From: Thermotogae bacterium
GTDB taxonomy: Bacteria; Thermotogota; Thermotogae; UBA12178
Reading direction: 5' to 3'
Length of the DNA: 12,087 nucleotides
Assembly (NCBI GenBank): GCA_003641795.1
Contig: QNAP01000033.1
Location: 1 to 12,087, forward strand
Numbering within the stretch: position 1 is the first letter of the stretch; each line of letters opens with the position of its first letter. A program made the position numbers and the translations under genes. The notes below the pieces were generated by a model that saw only the letters and a program-made list of their open reading frames with translations, ran no database searches and had not been told where the DNA came from. Positions 1 to 8,006 of this stretch are shown here, one piece after another.

Positions 1-105
1 AAGCACGACGCTGAATCTTCGCGTGGGTCGTTTTGTGGATGCGAACGAGGGAAAAAGCGAGTGCGAGCTGCATGATCGTGAGGGATTCACCACTTCCTCC
101 TCTTT
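1..105 (+). repeat. Left copy (truncated by window edge) of a structured repeat element
   Basis: Bases 1-64 match 11964-12027 at 62 of 64 positions in the same orientation; the differences are at base 6 (c/g) and base 51 (g/a). A weaker ungapped match, with frequent substitutions, continues to about base 105, where both copies end in a pyrimidine-rich stretch. In the right-hand copy this segment is the 3' half of a long stem (see 11910-12068); the corresponding bases here are CTTCG 17-21, GTCGTTTTG 27-35 and TGGATGC 36-42. The 5' half would lie before base 1. The element is 44 bases beyond the topA stop and transcriptionally convergent with topA if it is read on the plus strand. The repeat and its identity are seen directly; that it is a mobile or RNA element is inference. 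Confidence 0.8.
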
Positions 106-148
106 GTTATGTTCGTTGTCACTGATTTTTGAGACACCCTATATAACA

Positions 149-2365
149 CTATAACACTTGCGACGGATCAAACCACATGCGTTCTTCCTCACAGTAAAGC
201 TTTTCCTGTCCTCTCTGCGATTTGTAGTAGAGTCTCCTTCCACAAGAAGGGCAGAAGTGTTGTGAAGGTTCGTTCCACCCCATCCAATCACATTCAACGC
301 AAGCCCAATAGTATCTGCCTTTCTTACTTCTTCTTTTTTCAACAATACCCCCACATTTGGGACACGTTCCCCGAGCTCTAACGTTTCTGGTGTAGCTGCA
401 CTCAGGATAGGCGGAACATGCCACAAATTCACCGAATTTTCCCTTCTTCAAGACCAGCTCCGAGCCGCACTTAGGACACTTCTCACCCAATCTCTCTTCG
501 CCGCGTTTCGTAACTACTACGACATCATCTACAAGGAGCGCTCCTGTAGGGTCCACATTCTCGGTCTTTCCACAGCCAACACAACGTAGGTACGGGCCAA
601 ACTTGCCCACATGAACTTCCATAACCTCACCGCACGTTTCGCATTTCGCGTTGCTCTTGTAAACGGGACTGATCTCGCGAGAACCGACTCTTCCCTCCAC
701 ATCTTTCAAAGAAGGGCCGAATTCCCTGTAAAATTCCTCGAGCACCTTTAATCTACTCTTGTGGCCATACTCGATCTCATCCAATTCCTCCTCCATCTTC
801 GCAGTGAACCCCACGTCCATTATTCTGGGAAAGTATCGCTCGAGAAAGTCCACAACGAGGAATCCTATCAGCGTGGGGATGAGTTCCCTTCCTTTTTTCA
901 CCACGTACTCTCTATCTGTAAGCGTGGATATGATCGTTGCATAAGTAGAGGGCCTCCCTATTCCATTGGTCTCCAATGCTTTCACTAAGGATGCCTCTGA
1001 GTACCGTGGAGGGGGACTGGTTGTAGCTTCTTCTGTGAGTAGCTCGAATCTCTCGATCTCCTCTTCTTCTTCAAACTTGAGGTCAAGAACCTTCTCCTGG
1101 CTTGATCCAAAAACCCTTTCGAAGCCATCAAAAATTCTTTTTTTGGAGCTTATCTCGAACCTGTATTTGCCATCTGACGTCTCCAAAGCGAAAGCGGTTT
1201 CTTCGTAAAGTGAAGGCGACATCTGCGAAGCCATGAAACGCTTCCAAATCAAGCTGTACAGTTTAAGATGATCTCCCTTTAAAAGCTTCTTTGCAGCTTC
1301 GAGGTCAAGATCAACGTACGTCGGTCTAATTGCTTCATGAGCATCCTGCACATTAGCCTTGGTCTTACTCTTTCTTGTCCTCTTTTCCTTTCCACCAACG
1401 TACTGAGATCCAAAACGGGCTTCGATGTACTTCTGCGCAGCATCCTTTGCCGTCTCAGAAACACGAGTTGAGTCGGTTCTCATGTACGTGATGAATGCCA
1501 CATTCCCTTCCGGTGTTTCCATCCCTTCATAGAGCTGCTGAGCAATCCTCATGGTTTTGGCAGCACTCCATCCCAGAAGGTTGTTGGCATCTTGTTGCAA
1601 GGTGCTGGTGATGTAAGGCTGCGGAGGGGTTCTTCGTGACTCCTTTCGAACTACCGACACTACCTTCAAAACAGAAGATCGTATATCGTGAAGAATGACA
1701 TCGAGTTTTTCTTGGCTGCTGGTATCCTCGGGCTTAAGCTTTTTCTTTCCAATTTTCACCAGCGGGACTTTCACCCCGTTCACCACCACATAGATTTTGT
1801 GGTAATGAACGGGTTCGAATACGAATATCTCCCTCTCTCTCTCACAAACGAGCTTCAGCGCAACTGATTGTACACGACCAGCACTCAGGCCACGCTTCAT
1901 GAGTCTCCAAAGAAGCGGACTCAGACCGTATCCGACGATTCTGTCGAGTATTCGCCTTGTCAATTGGGCATCGACTTTGCGAAGATCGAGTTTTCTTGGA
2001 CTTTTGACGGCCTCCTTTATGACATGCTCGGTGATCTCGTTGAAAACGATCCTGATGGGTCTGGATGTATCGAGTTTGAGCAATTCCGCAAGATGCCAGG
2101 CGATTGATTCTCCCTCTCTGTCGTTATCTGGAGCTAAAAGAACCTCTCTGCCTTTGGACATCTTCTTGATCTCGTGTACGAGGTTCTTCTTGCCCTTGAT
2201 CAACACGAACTTTGGCTTGAACGCCTTCGAAATATCGACACCGAATTCCGATGCTGGCAAATCTCTCACGTGTCCCTTCGAAGAGACAACCTTGTATCCA
2301 TTTCCAAGATACTTTTGTATGGTCCTAGCCTTAGCAGGAGATTCAACTATGAGCAGTTTGTTCAT
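149..2365 (-). CDS. topA: DNA topoisomerase I (type IA), four C-terminal zinc-ribbon-like modules
   Basis: This protein of 738 aa relaxes negatively supercoiled DNA by cutting and passing one strand through a 5'-phosphotyrosine link. The N-terminal Toprim domain shows the metal-binding acids Glu8 (VESPAK) and Asp80/Asp82 in DNDREGE. The catalytic tyrosine is Tyr294 in FITYMRTDSTR, and the conserved QDAHEAIRPT lies near 340-349. The C-terminus has cysteine-pair ribbons at C575/C578-C595/C598, C630/C633-C650/C656 and C668/C671-C689/C692. A fourth module at C705/C708-C725 shows only three cysteines and may be degenerate. It is longer than the roughly 630-aa single-finger T. maritima enzyme as I recall it, closer to multi-finger bacterial TopA. 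The ATG overlaps the phosphohexomutase stop (ATGA), indicating translational coupling; a GAGGTG lies 11 bases upstream. It is the last gene of the rpmB operon. No clear terminator follows the TAG stop. Confidence 0.97.
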   Translation of the reverse strand: MNKLLIVESPAKARTIQKYLGNGYKVVSSKGHVRDLPASEFGVDISKAFKPKFVLIKGKKNLVHEIKKMSKGREVLLAPDNDREGESIAWHLAELLKLDTSRPIRIVFNEITEHVIKEAVKSPRKLDLRKVDAQLTRRILDRIVGYGLSPLLWRLMKRGLSAGRVQSVALKLVCEREREIFVFEPVHYHKIYVVVNGVKVPLVKIGKKKLKPEDTSSQEKLDVILHDIRSSVLKVVSVVRKESRRTPPQPYITSTLQQDANNLLGWSAAKTMRIAQQLYEGMETPEGNVAFITYMRTDSTRVSETAKDAAQKYIEARFGSQYVGGKEKRTRKSKTKANVQDAHEAIRPTYVDLDLEAAKKLLKGDHLKLYSLIWKRFMASQMSPSLYEETAFALETSDGKYRFEISSKKRIFDGFERVFGSSQEKVLDLKFEEEEEIERFELLTEEATTSPPPRYSEASLVKALETNGIGRPSTYATIISTLTDREYVVKKGRELIPTLIGFLVVDFLERYFPRIMDVGFTAKMEEELDEIEYGHKSRLKVLEEFYREFGPSLKDVEGRVGSREISPVYKSNAKCETCGEVMEVHVGKFGPYLRCVGCGKTENVDPTGALLVDDVVVVTKRGEERLGEKCPKCGSELVLKKGKFGEFVACSAYPECSYTRNVRARGTCPKCGGIVEKRRSKKGRYYWACVECDWMGWNEPSQHFCPSCGRRLYYKSQRGQEKLYCEEERMWFDPSQVL

Positions 2366-3777
2366 ATCAGCTTGAGCACCTCTTCTTTAAGTTTTTCGAG
2401 TGTTCGAATTTCCTTGCTCTCAATATAAACGCGGATTACAGGTTCAGTTCCGGAAGGCCTCGCAAGGAGCCAGCTTCCAGCTTCCTCAAAGGCGTAGAAG
2501 TAACCATCTAACCGGTTCCTCTCCTCTATCTTTAAGCCCGCAAATTTGGTATTTATATGTCCAAATTTTTCCAAGATGGAGTTCTTTTCTTTTGAACTCT
2601 TGAGCTCCAGGTCTATCCTCTCACTGTGAAAGTGGCCATACTTTCGACGAAATGCTTTCCTAATTTCAGAAAGCGGCTTTCCTTGGATTGCCACCATTTC
2701 GAGGGCAAGCAAGCAAGCGAGGATACCATCCTTCTCCGCCACATGGTTCTGAATCGTGAGTCCACCACTTTCCTCCCCAACGACCACGTAGCCTTTTTCC
2801 GTAGCGAGAGGTCCCAGAAACTTGAATCCCACCGGCGTGATCGTGCAGGTTTCGCCGTGCTCGACCGCGACGGCCTCCACAGCCCTACTGGTAGCAATAC
2901 TGCGCCCCACAGGGCCTTTCAATCCCTTGAACTCGTACAAATGCTCTGCCACCAGAGCGATGAACTCGTTTGGAGAAACGATCTCGCCCTTATCGTCAAC
3001 TATACCAAACCTGTCCGCATCGCCATCTGTGACTATGCCTAAGCCAGCACCCGTTTCTCTCACCTTACCGGCCAGCTCTTTCAATCTTCGCGTATCTGGC
3101 TCCGGACGGTAGCCGCCGAAATATGGATCTCTGTAATTGTGTATCACCTCTGTCTTCACACCGTACCGAATGAGTATCTCATCCAAATAGCCTATGGATG
3201 TGCCATAGAGAAGATCCACGACAACTTTTAGATCAGTCTTACCGATGGCTGAAAGGTCTACAACCTTTTTCAGCGACTCGAAGTAGCTCTCCTTTGGGTC
3301 GATCGTTACCAGTAAACCTTTAGAACGAGCCTCATCAAGATCGATATAAACGATCTTCTCCCCTCGATTCTGTATCTCTTCTATCAGTCGTTCTATCTCT
3401 CCCGTGACCTTAGGCAACGCTGGACCGCCAGTTTCGGGGTTGAACTTGATCCCACAATATTCCGGCGGATTGTGTGAAGCCGTTATGTTCACCCCACCAG
3501 AAAGCCGTTGCGAGACTACGGCATGAGATATTACCGGTGTGGGAGTGGGCTTTTCACACAAGTGTACACTCACTCCATTGGCTGTTAAAACACCTGCGAC
3601 TACTTCGGCGAAACGTTCCGTCATGAAGCGTGTATCGTATCCCAAAACCACTTTTGGTTGTTCGTGTTTGGAGGATAGATAAAGAGAAATCGCTTTGGAA
3701 ACCTTTCTCACGTTCTCGAAGGTGAACCCGTCTGCGATGACGTCACGCCATCCACTGGTTCCGAACTTGATTTTCAT
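2362..3777 (-). CDS. Phosphoglucomutase/phosphomannomutase family (alpha-D-phosphohexomutase)
   Basis: A 471-aa cytosolic enzyme predicted to interconvert hexose 1- and 6-phosphates through a phosphoserine intermediate. All four family signatures are present in order: the phosphoserine loop TASHNP with Ser101, the Mg-binding DGDADR at 251-256, the sugar-binding GEESGG at 334-339, and the phosphate-binding RPSGTEP at 440-446. The length is normal for the family. The sugar (glucose, mannose or glucosamine) cannot be decided from the motifs; GEESGG is compatible with glucose or mannose phosphates, and the glucosamine-specific type usually differs there. It starts with ATG behind a strong GGGAGGAGGA and overlaps the HD gene stop by four bases (ATGA). 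Its own TGA overlaps the topA start the same way. Family assignment is firm; substrate is open. Confidence 0.95.
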   Translation of the reverse strand: MKIKFGTSGWRDVIADGFTFENVRKVSKAISLYLSSKHEQPKVVLGYDTRFMTERFAEVVAGVLTANGVSVHLCEKPTPTPVISHAVVSQRLSGGVNITASHNPPEYCGIKFNPETGGPALPKVTGEIERLIEEIQNRGEKIVYIDLDEARSKGLLVTIDPKESYFESLKKVVDLSAIGKTDLKVVVDLLYGTSIGYLDEILIRYGVKTEVIHNYRDPYFGGYRPEPDTRRLKELAGKVRETGAGLGIVTDGDADRFGIVDDKGEIVSPNEFIALVAEHLYEFKGLKGPVGRSIATSRAVEAVAVEHGETCTITPVGFKFLGPLATEKGYVVVGEESGGLTIQNHVAEKDGILACLLALEMVAIQGKPLSEIRKAFRRKYGHFHSERIDLELKSSKEKNSILEKFGHINTKFAGLKIEERNRLDGYFYAFEEAGSWLLARPSGTEPVIRVYIESKEIRTLEKLKEEVLKLI

Positions 3778-4787
3778 TCCTCCTCCCTCCCCAAGTAGAT
3801 CTTGCGCCCCAAGAACCTGTCGTAATCACTCCAGGCAGATTCAGCTTGAGCTGAGCTTTCTATCCTCCTGAGCTGAGCGATCTTAGAATCGAGGTCGTCG
3901 AGCATGTGGAGTACGAGAGCTTCTTTCGTCTTCGGGATCACGGGCGAACCAAACTCCAGCTCGCCATGATGGGATACCACCATGTGTTCGAGCTTCAATA
4001 CGAGCTCCCGCGGGAAGTCCTGGATATCCCCGATCTTCTCCATTAGCATCTGGATCCCCATCACTATGTGGCCTACCAGTTGCCCATCATCAGTGTGATC
4101 AACCCCCGCCGGGGAAATCTCATACGATTTAATCTTTCCAATGTCATGAAGTATGGCCGCAGTGATCAAAAGATCCTTGTCAAGGTCTTGGTAGATTTCG
4201 CATACTTTGAGCACAAGTCTCGTGACGAAAACGGTGTGTTCGAGAAGTCCTCCAACGTATGCATGATGCACTTTAGCAGCTGCCGGAGCTTCCATGAACG
4301 CTTTTTTGATATGAGAATCCAAGAGCATCGTATCCAGCAAATTCCGCAAGAAGCGATTCTTCACCTTGGCTTTGTATCTAAGGAGTTCGGCAAAGAGCTT
4401 CTCCGTATCGTACTCGGTTCTCTCAAGAAAGCGCGAAGAATCCACCTCTTCAAGATCCATCATCCTTATGGCATCTCTGTCCGCATCGATCACGATCTGC
4501 AACCTGTCTTCATACACCACAACCTTGCCACAAACCTCGATCACTTCACCAATTCTGAGACGGTTGTTGTTGTACACAGCGTTGTGCCAATCTATCGCTC
4601 TGATCTCACCGGTCTTGTCCGCCAGAGTCATCAAAAGGTATGGTTTGTTGTCACGAGTGTACTGCAAACGCTTACTGGCCACCCTAAAAGGCAGTTTTAT
4701 TTCCTCGTTCGGTTTCAATTCCGCAACATACTTCTCAGCGCTAACGAGCCGCCGTATCTCTTCAGGGAAAGCATCCCCCAGCTTCAA
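3774..4787 (-). CDS. OB-fold plus HD-domain protein, YhaM-like 3'-5' exoribonuclease
   Basis: A 337-aa protein with an N-terminal OB-fold nucleic-acid-binding region (about 30-105, including LLMTLADKTGEIRA) and an HD metal-dependent phosphohydrolase domain (about 170-305). Likely metal ligands are His184, the HD pair His214-Asp215 in AILHDIGK, His273/His274 and Asp298. This order and size match Bacillus YhaM (about 314 aa), a 3'-5' exoribonuclease of RNA and single-stranded DNA; the activity is inferred from the family. The start is TTG, supported by a perfect GGAGGTG six bases upstream, and no ATG fits better. Its first bases overlap the preceding gene's TGA (TTGA), and its stop overlaps the next ATG. 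HD domains also occur in nucleotide phosphohydrolases, but the OB fold favours a nuclease. Confidence 0.88.
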   Translation of the reverse strand: MKLGDAFPEEIRRLVSAEKYVAELKPNEEIKLPFRVASKRLQYTRDNKPYLLMTLADKTGEIRAIDWHNAVYNNNRLRIGEVIEVCGKVVVYEDRLQIVIDADRDAIRMMDLEEVDSSRFLERTEYDTEKLFAELLRYKAKVKNRFLRNLLDTMLLDSHIKKAFMEAPAAAKVHHAYVGGLLEHTVFVTRLVLKVCEIYQDLDKDLLITAAILHDIGKIKSYEISPAGVDHTDDGQLVGHIVMGIQMLMEKIGDIQDFPRELVLKLEHMVVSHHGELEFGSPVIPKTKEALVLHMLDDLDSKIAQLRRIESSAQAESAWSDYDRFLGRKIYLGREEE

Positions 4788-5179
4788 CGCAGCACCTCCG
4801 ATCCTTTTTCAGTAGTACACACATGCTCAGCAAGTAGGTCAAAAAGCCAATCTCTGTCTTCAACACTGGAAGGAATGGCCACTTTGAGATCATCAACGTA
4901 TACTATCCCTCTCGCTCTGTCGAAGCCTTTAATGGAAGACAGGGAAATCTCTCGCCCCTCGTAGGACAACACACGTCTGTTGAGATCTAACACAACAGCG
5001 AAGCGCAGGTATCGAGACAGTCTGAAGACCACGAGAAAATCCAGCGCGAACACCGTTATGATCGTCCACAATCGCACCGGTGTGTAGACAAAGAGGATTT
5101 CGGAAAGAAAAATGAGCGCTACTATGAGCGCCCAGACGGTGATTCTGACGTGTCTTCGGTATCTGAACCTGTGGACCAT
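4784..5179 (-). CDS. Small two-helix membrane protein of unknown function
   Basis: I do not recognise this 131-aa protein. A basic N-terminus (residues 1-12, rich in Arg/His) is followed by two hydrophobic segments at about 13-32 and 35-53 joined by a very short turn, so both termini are predicted on the cytoplasmic side. Residues 60-102 look beta-rich (FAVVLDLNRRVL, IVYVDDLKVAIP), followed by an amphipathic helix near 108-119. That layout resembles small proteins with a helical hairpin and a PH-like or other beta domain, but no signature supports naming it. It begins four bases after the rpmB stop with only a weak purine-rich stretch in front, so it probably depends on translation of rpmB. 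Its TGA overlaps the TTG of the HD nuclease, tying the three genes together. Confidence 0.8.
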   Translation of the reverse strand: MVHRFRYRRHVRITVWALIVALIFLSEILFVYTPVRLWTIITVFALDFLVVFRLSRYLRFAVVLDLNRRVLSYEGREISLSSIKGFDRARGIVYVDDLKVAIPSSVEDRDWLFDLLAEHVCTTEKGSEVLR

Positions 5180-5183
5180 GATC

Positions 5184-5375
5184 TTAAGCTACTCTCTTCA
5201 CTTTTCCCGCCTTGAGACACTTGGAACAGACCCGTATTGTCTTGACACGACCGTCTACCTCTACTCTTACCCTTTGAAGGTTTGGCTTCCACCAGCGGCT
5301 CGACTTCTTGCTGGAATGGCTTACCTTGTTGCCCGAACTCGGGCCCTTGCCACAAACAGCGCAAACCTTTGACAT
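5184..5375 (-). CDS. rpmB: 50S ribosomal protein L28, zinc-binding form
   Basis: A 63-aa ribosomal protein of the large subunit. The N-terminus has the L28 pattern CxxCGK followed by GNKVSHS, then the basic KKSSRWWKPNLQ stretch. Cysteine pairs C5/C8 and C50/C53 form a zinc-ribbon pattern found in the zinc-dependent L28 paralogue. The length is typical of the short bacterial form. The ATG has an AGGAGG nine bases upstream and a TATAAT about 40 bases upstream, so this is the first gene of the operon ending in topA. Expression of the four downstream genes is probably driven from this ribosomal protein promoter; that is inference from spacing and overlaps. Confidence 0.96.
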   Translation of the reverse strand: MSKVCAVCGKGPSSGNKVSHSSKKSSRWWKPNLQRVRVEVDGRVKTIRVCSKCLKAGKVKRVA

Positions 5376-5415
5376 CTCCTCGTTCCTCCTTCCGTACTCT
5401 CACACACGCCCACGC

Positions 5416-5421
5416 ATTATA
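5416..5421 (-). promoter_or_regulatory. -10 element of the rpmB operon promoter
   Basis: Read on the minus strand this is a perfect TATAAT, 40 bases upstream of the rpmB ATG, predicting a leader of about 33-35 bases that includes the AGGAGG site at 5385-5390. No good TTGACA-like -35 hexamer lies 16-18 bases upstream (CGCTGT at 17 bases), and there is no TGn extension. It sits in the 77-base gap between the DUF2207 stop and rpmB. Confidence 0.6.
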
Positions 5422-5452
5422 CTCCAAACGTGTTACAGACAGCGAACAATTT

Positions 5453-7261
5453 TCAGAATGCACCGCCACCACCACTACCTCCGAACCCGCCGCCCCCGCC
5501 GCCAAAGCTGGAGCCACCGAATCCGCCGGAACCTTCCCCAGATCCTTCGTATGCCTTGCTGTACGCGTGGATGAATACTCCCCTCGGGCCGTGGTACCAA
5601 CCACGATCGTAAACAATGAGCGGCGGCAGCGTCATCCTTTCCAATTCCTCCCTTGGAACCAATTCCTTCATTGACTTACTAACAACCTCAGCAAGCCCCA
5701 ACGCTGTTCCGTAAACAAGATAATCCTCCCAGATCTTTATAGAATCGGGTGGATAGGTGGAGAGAAGTGAGAAATCTCGAAGAAACCTTTCAAACGCTTT
5801 CCAACGAAGGTAGTAAACCCTTCCCTTTTTGCTCCACCGGGCGAAAACGTCGCGTGGTAGGAGCATCGGCGCAAGCCCTAACACGGCCATGAAAGGTGCC
5901 GATATGTAGGACAATCTCGCCGTGGCGATCGAAAGCTCGGAAAGGCTTCCACTCAACCCAATAAAGGCAAGATAGACCGATATCAACAAGCCCACCACTC
6001 CCACCAGTATTGCCAGGTTGGCTCCAACAGATATCATATAATACAGCTTCTTCGCTTTCGATGCCACAAGGGACTTCCAAGCTGAATAACTGCTTATCAA
6101 GTCTTTGGCCCTTTTTCTATCGTTGAGGTCCGATTTTAACCCGCCCCAGCTGATCTCCGCCCCTTCTTTCCTTCGATCGTCGAAGAAGATTTCCAAAATC
6201 AATTTTTCTTCGGGTGTCTCAAACTTCGACGGATCGAGAAGTCTTAGACCATCAACCTTGGAATCCTGGACGACGAAAGTCAAAGCCTTTCTACGAACCA
6301 ACCTGAGGATAGCTGAGATCAGTCCATCACCATCAGGCTCTGAACAATAGCGTTTGACGATCGCGTTGACTAATTCGGGTGGATCGTTGGTGGGCAACTC
6401 CCTCTCGTAGATGATCTCCACGTCCGTCTTGGATTCTCTTCCAAGCATCAGGTATATGAGAAGCAGAGCGAGCGGTACCGAGAGTATGAGTAAAAGGTGA
6501 TTGACAAAAGACCTTTGAGCTCTTTTTAAATAATAATCGCTTCGAGCGATGAGAGATTCAAAGCTCTCGTCCAAATAGAACATGCCGCTGAGCACTTCCT
6601 TTGAAAAGGCATCCGGCGAGATGAGAAGCCTCATTCCCACCTGTGTCTTAGCGGGTATTTGGCTTATATCAACTATAGCCGAAGTCCCCAGGTTCTGTAT
6701 CTGGTGCTTCAACCCTGATGGATAAACTGCCACGAATTCCAACGACGCCGGGGCGCTTATCTCAACCACCATCTTCTCCACAGGTGATTCCCATCCTTTG
6801 CGCCATATCGCCTGGTTGAAAAACTGAACCGTGTCTCTTGCTCTCTCCAGAGCTCCAATCAGTTTGTAACTCACCACGAGGGTTAACCGATCCCCGCTGG
6901 AAGATGGTCTCGTTGGAGTCTCGTGAACCCAAACGCGAAAACCCACCTCTTTGCTGTTTCTTTTCAACCACTCAGTACGCAGGGCCGGCTTCCCTTCAAG
7001 CTGAACTTGCACGTCCGAAATGACCGGATGTCCGACAATGCTGTATTCGTAGTGAACTCCCCTGTAAGGTCTTTGCATGAGATATGTAATCCTCTCTTCA
7101 ACGTCGATCGTACCATCTCGATTGATATGGTAAATCAATCGAACCTCGGGCAACCTGTAAACCGATCTATGTGACGGCCAATACCACGTCGCGAAGAAGT
7201 AGATGAAGACGATACCAAAGCCCACCAGCGAAAGCAACAAAATCTTTTTGCGCGTAGTCAC
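5453..7261 (-). CDS. DUF2207 family membrane protein with glycine-rich tail
   Basis: A 602-aa protein matching the DUF2207 family layout. A transmembrane or signal-anchor segment lies at about 7-27. An extracytoplasmic beta-rich domain of about 230 residues follows (VRLIYHINRDGTIDVEERITY near 40-60). A second membrane helix lies near 262-283 and a cytoplasmic region at 284-410. Two further hydrophobic segments lie at about 414-444 and 455-478, then a conserved block (RWKAFERFLRDFS and IKIWEDYLVYGTALGLAEVV, about 486-528). The C-terminus, 582-602, is almost all Gly/Ser/Phe, a known feature of the family. The function is unknown. The start is GTG, but GAGGGG ends only one base before it, an unusually short spacing; no other ATG, GTG or TTG lies between it and an in-frame TAA upstream. 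It is a single-gene unit divergent from the glycosylase. Confidence 0.92.
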   Translation of the reverse strand: MTTRKKILLLSLVGFGIVFIYFFATWYWPSHRSVYRLPEVRLIYHINRDGTIDVEERITYLMQRPYRGVHYEYSIVGHPVISDVQVQLEGKPALRTEWLKRNSKEVGFRVWVHETPTRPSSSGDRLTLVVSYKLIGALERARDTVQFFNQAIWRKGWESPVEKMVVEISAPASLEFVAVYPSGLKHQIQNLGTSAIVDISQIPAKTQVGMRLLISPDAFSKEVLSGMFYLDESFESLIARSDYYLKRAQRSFVNHLLLILSVPLALLLIYLMLGRESKTDVEIIYERELPTNDPPELVNAIVKRYCSEPDGDGLISAILRLVRRKALTFVVQDSKVDGLRLLDPSKFETPEEKLILEIFFDDRRKEGAEISWGGLKSDLNDRKRAKDLISSYSAWKSLVASKAKKLYYMISVGANLAILVGVVGLLISVYLAFIGLSGSLSELSIATARLSYISAPFMAVLGLAPMLLPRDVFARWSKKGRVYYLRWKAFERFLRDFSLLSTYPPDSIKIWEDYLVYGTALGLAEVVSKSMKELVPREELERMTLPPLIVYDRGWYHGPRGVFIHAYSKAYEGSGEGSGGFGGSSFGGGGGGFGGSGGGGAF

Positions 7262-7325
7262 ACCCCTCGAAATATGTTAGCATACTCTACACCTCACATC
7301 TCAAACCGTCGAGAGGTTATGGATC
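7262..7325. promoter_or_regulatory. Divergent intergenic region between the DUF2207 gene and the glycosylase gene
   Basis: These 64 bases must carry, or lie next to, the start signals of both flanking genes. On the plus strand GAGAGGT ends eight bases before the glycosylase ATG and decides that start. On the minus strand GAGGGG abuts the DUF2207 GTG. Candidate -10 hexamers (minus-strand TATGCT, plus-strand TACTCT) are weak and lack a properly spaced -35, so I cannot place a promoter with confidence. Confidence 0.4.
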
Positions 7326-8006
7326 ATGCTTGAACTTAATAAAGTCTATCGTAGATTGCTGAATATCTACGGGCCCCAGCATTGGTGGCCGGCTGAAACG
7401 CCTTTCGAGGTTCTTGTGGGGGCAATCCTCACTCAAAACACAGCATGGAAAAACGTGGAAAGAGCTATTCGAAATCTCAAAGAGATGAAACTTCTACAAC
7501 CAATAGCCCTTCTCTCCGCTCCGTTGGAAACACTTGAACAAGCCATAAAACCCGCAGGTTTCTATCGATTGAAGGCAAAAAGATTAAAGGAGGCTACGAA
7601 AGCTTTTAAAGAGCTTTGGCCTGCCGATCACATGCCTCTCTTGAAACTGCGAAGCCGCCTTCTTCAGGTCCACGGAATTGGCCCGGAAACGGCTGATTCC
7701 ATCATCCTCTACGCTTTTGAGAAACCAACGTTCGTGGTAGACACCTACACCAAGCGATTTTTCCATCGGCTTGGATTTTTTAAAAGCGAGAAAACACCGT
7801 ACGAAGTAGTAAAACGTTTTGTAGAATCACAGATCCCACCCAATCTCCAGCTCTACAAGGAATTTCACGCACTCATAGTGGAACATTCAAAGCGCTTTTG
7901 TCGAAAATCTCCTCATTGTGATGAGTGCCCGTTGGTGGAGTGCCCGAGAAGTTTTTTCACTGCCGGGATTACCACTTTCGACCACCCTTCCAGCGCGTCG
8001 CGATAA
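7326..8006 (+). CDS. Endonuclease III-like HhH-GPD DNA glycosylase with 4Fe-4S cluster (COG2231 type)
   Basis: A 226-aa base-excision repair glycosylase. The N-terminal half has the family's ILTQNTAWKNVERAI helix (34-48). The helix-hairpin-helix is HGIGPETADSI (116-126), with the catalytic aspartate Asp139 in FVVDTYTKR. The cluster ligands are C192-x5-C198-x2-C201-x4-C206, slightly shorter spacing than E. coli Nth. The position of the Nth catalytic lysine (GRKTA in Nth, GPETA here) is Glu121, so a lyase step like that of Nth is not expected; I infer a monofunctional glycosylase, as in this EndoIII-related subgroup. Substrate is unknown. The ATG has GAGAGGT eight bases upstream. The last 94 bases overlap the NUDIX gene on the other strand, and the tail after C206 looks unconserved. 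Confidence 0.92.
   Translation: MLELNKVYRRLLNIYGPQHWWPAETPFEVLVGAILTQNTAWKNVERAIRNLKEMKLLQPIALLSAPLETLEQAIKPAGFYRLKAKRLKEATKAFKELWPADHMPLLKLRSRLLQVHGIGPETADSIILYAFEKPTFVVDTYTKRFFHRLGFFKSEKTPYEVVKRFVESQIPPNLQLYKEFHALIVEHSKRFCRKSPHCDECPLVECPRSFFTAGITTFDHPSSASR

Noticed and set aside
4068..4964. Plus-strand open frame of 298 codons opposite the HD nuclease gene
   Set aside because: It lies wholly antisense to a gene with clear OB and HD motifs and a gene upstream of it; the translation shows no domain and no convincing ribosome site.
5430..5612. Proline-rich plus-strand frame at the end of the DUF2207 gene
   Set aside because: It is the complement of the glycine-rich tail of the DUF2207 protein, a known feature of that family.
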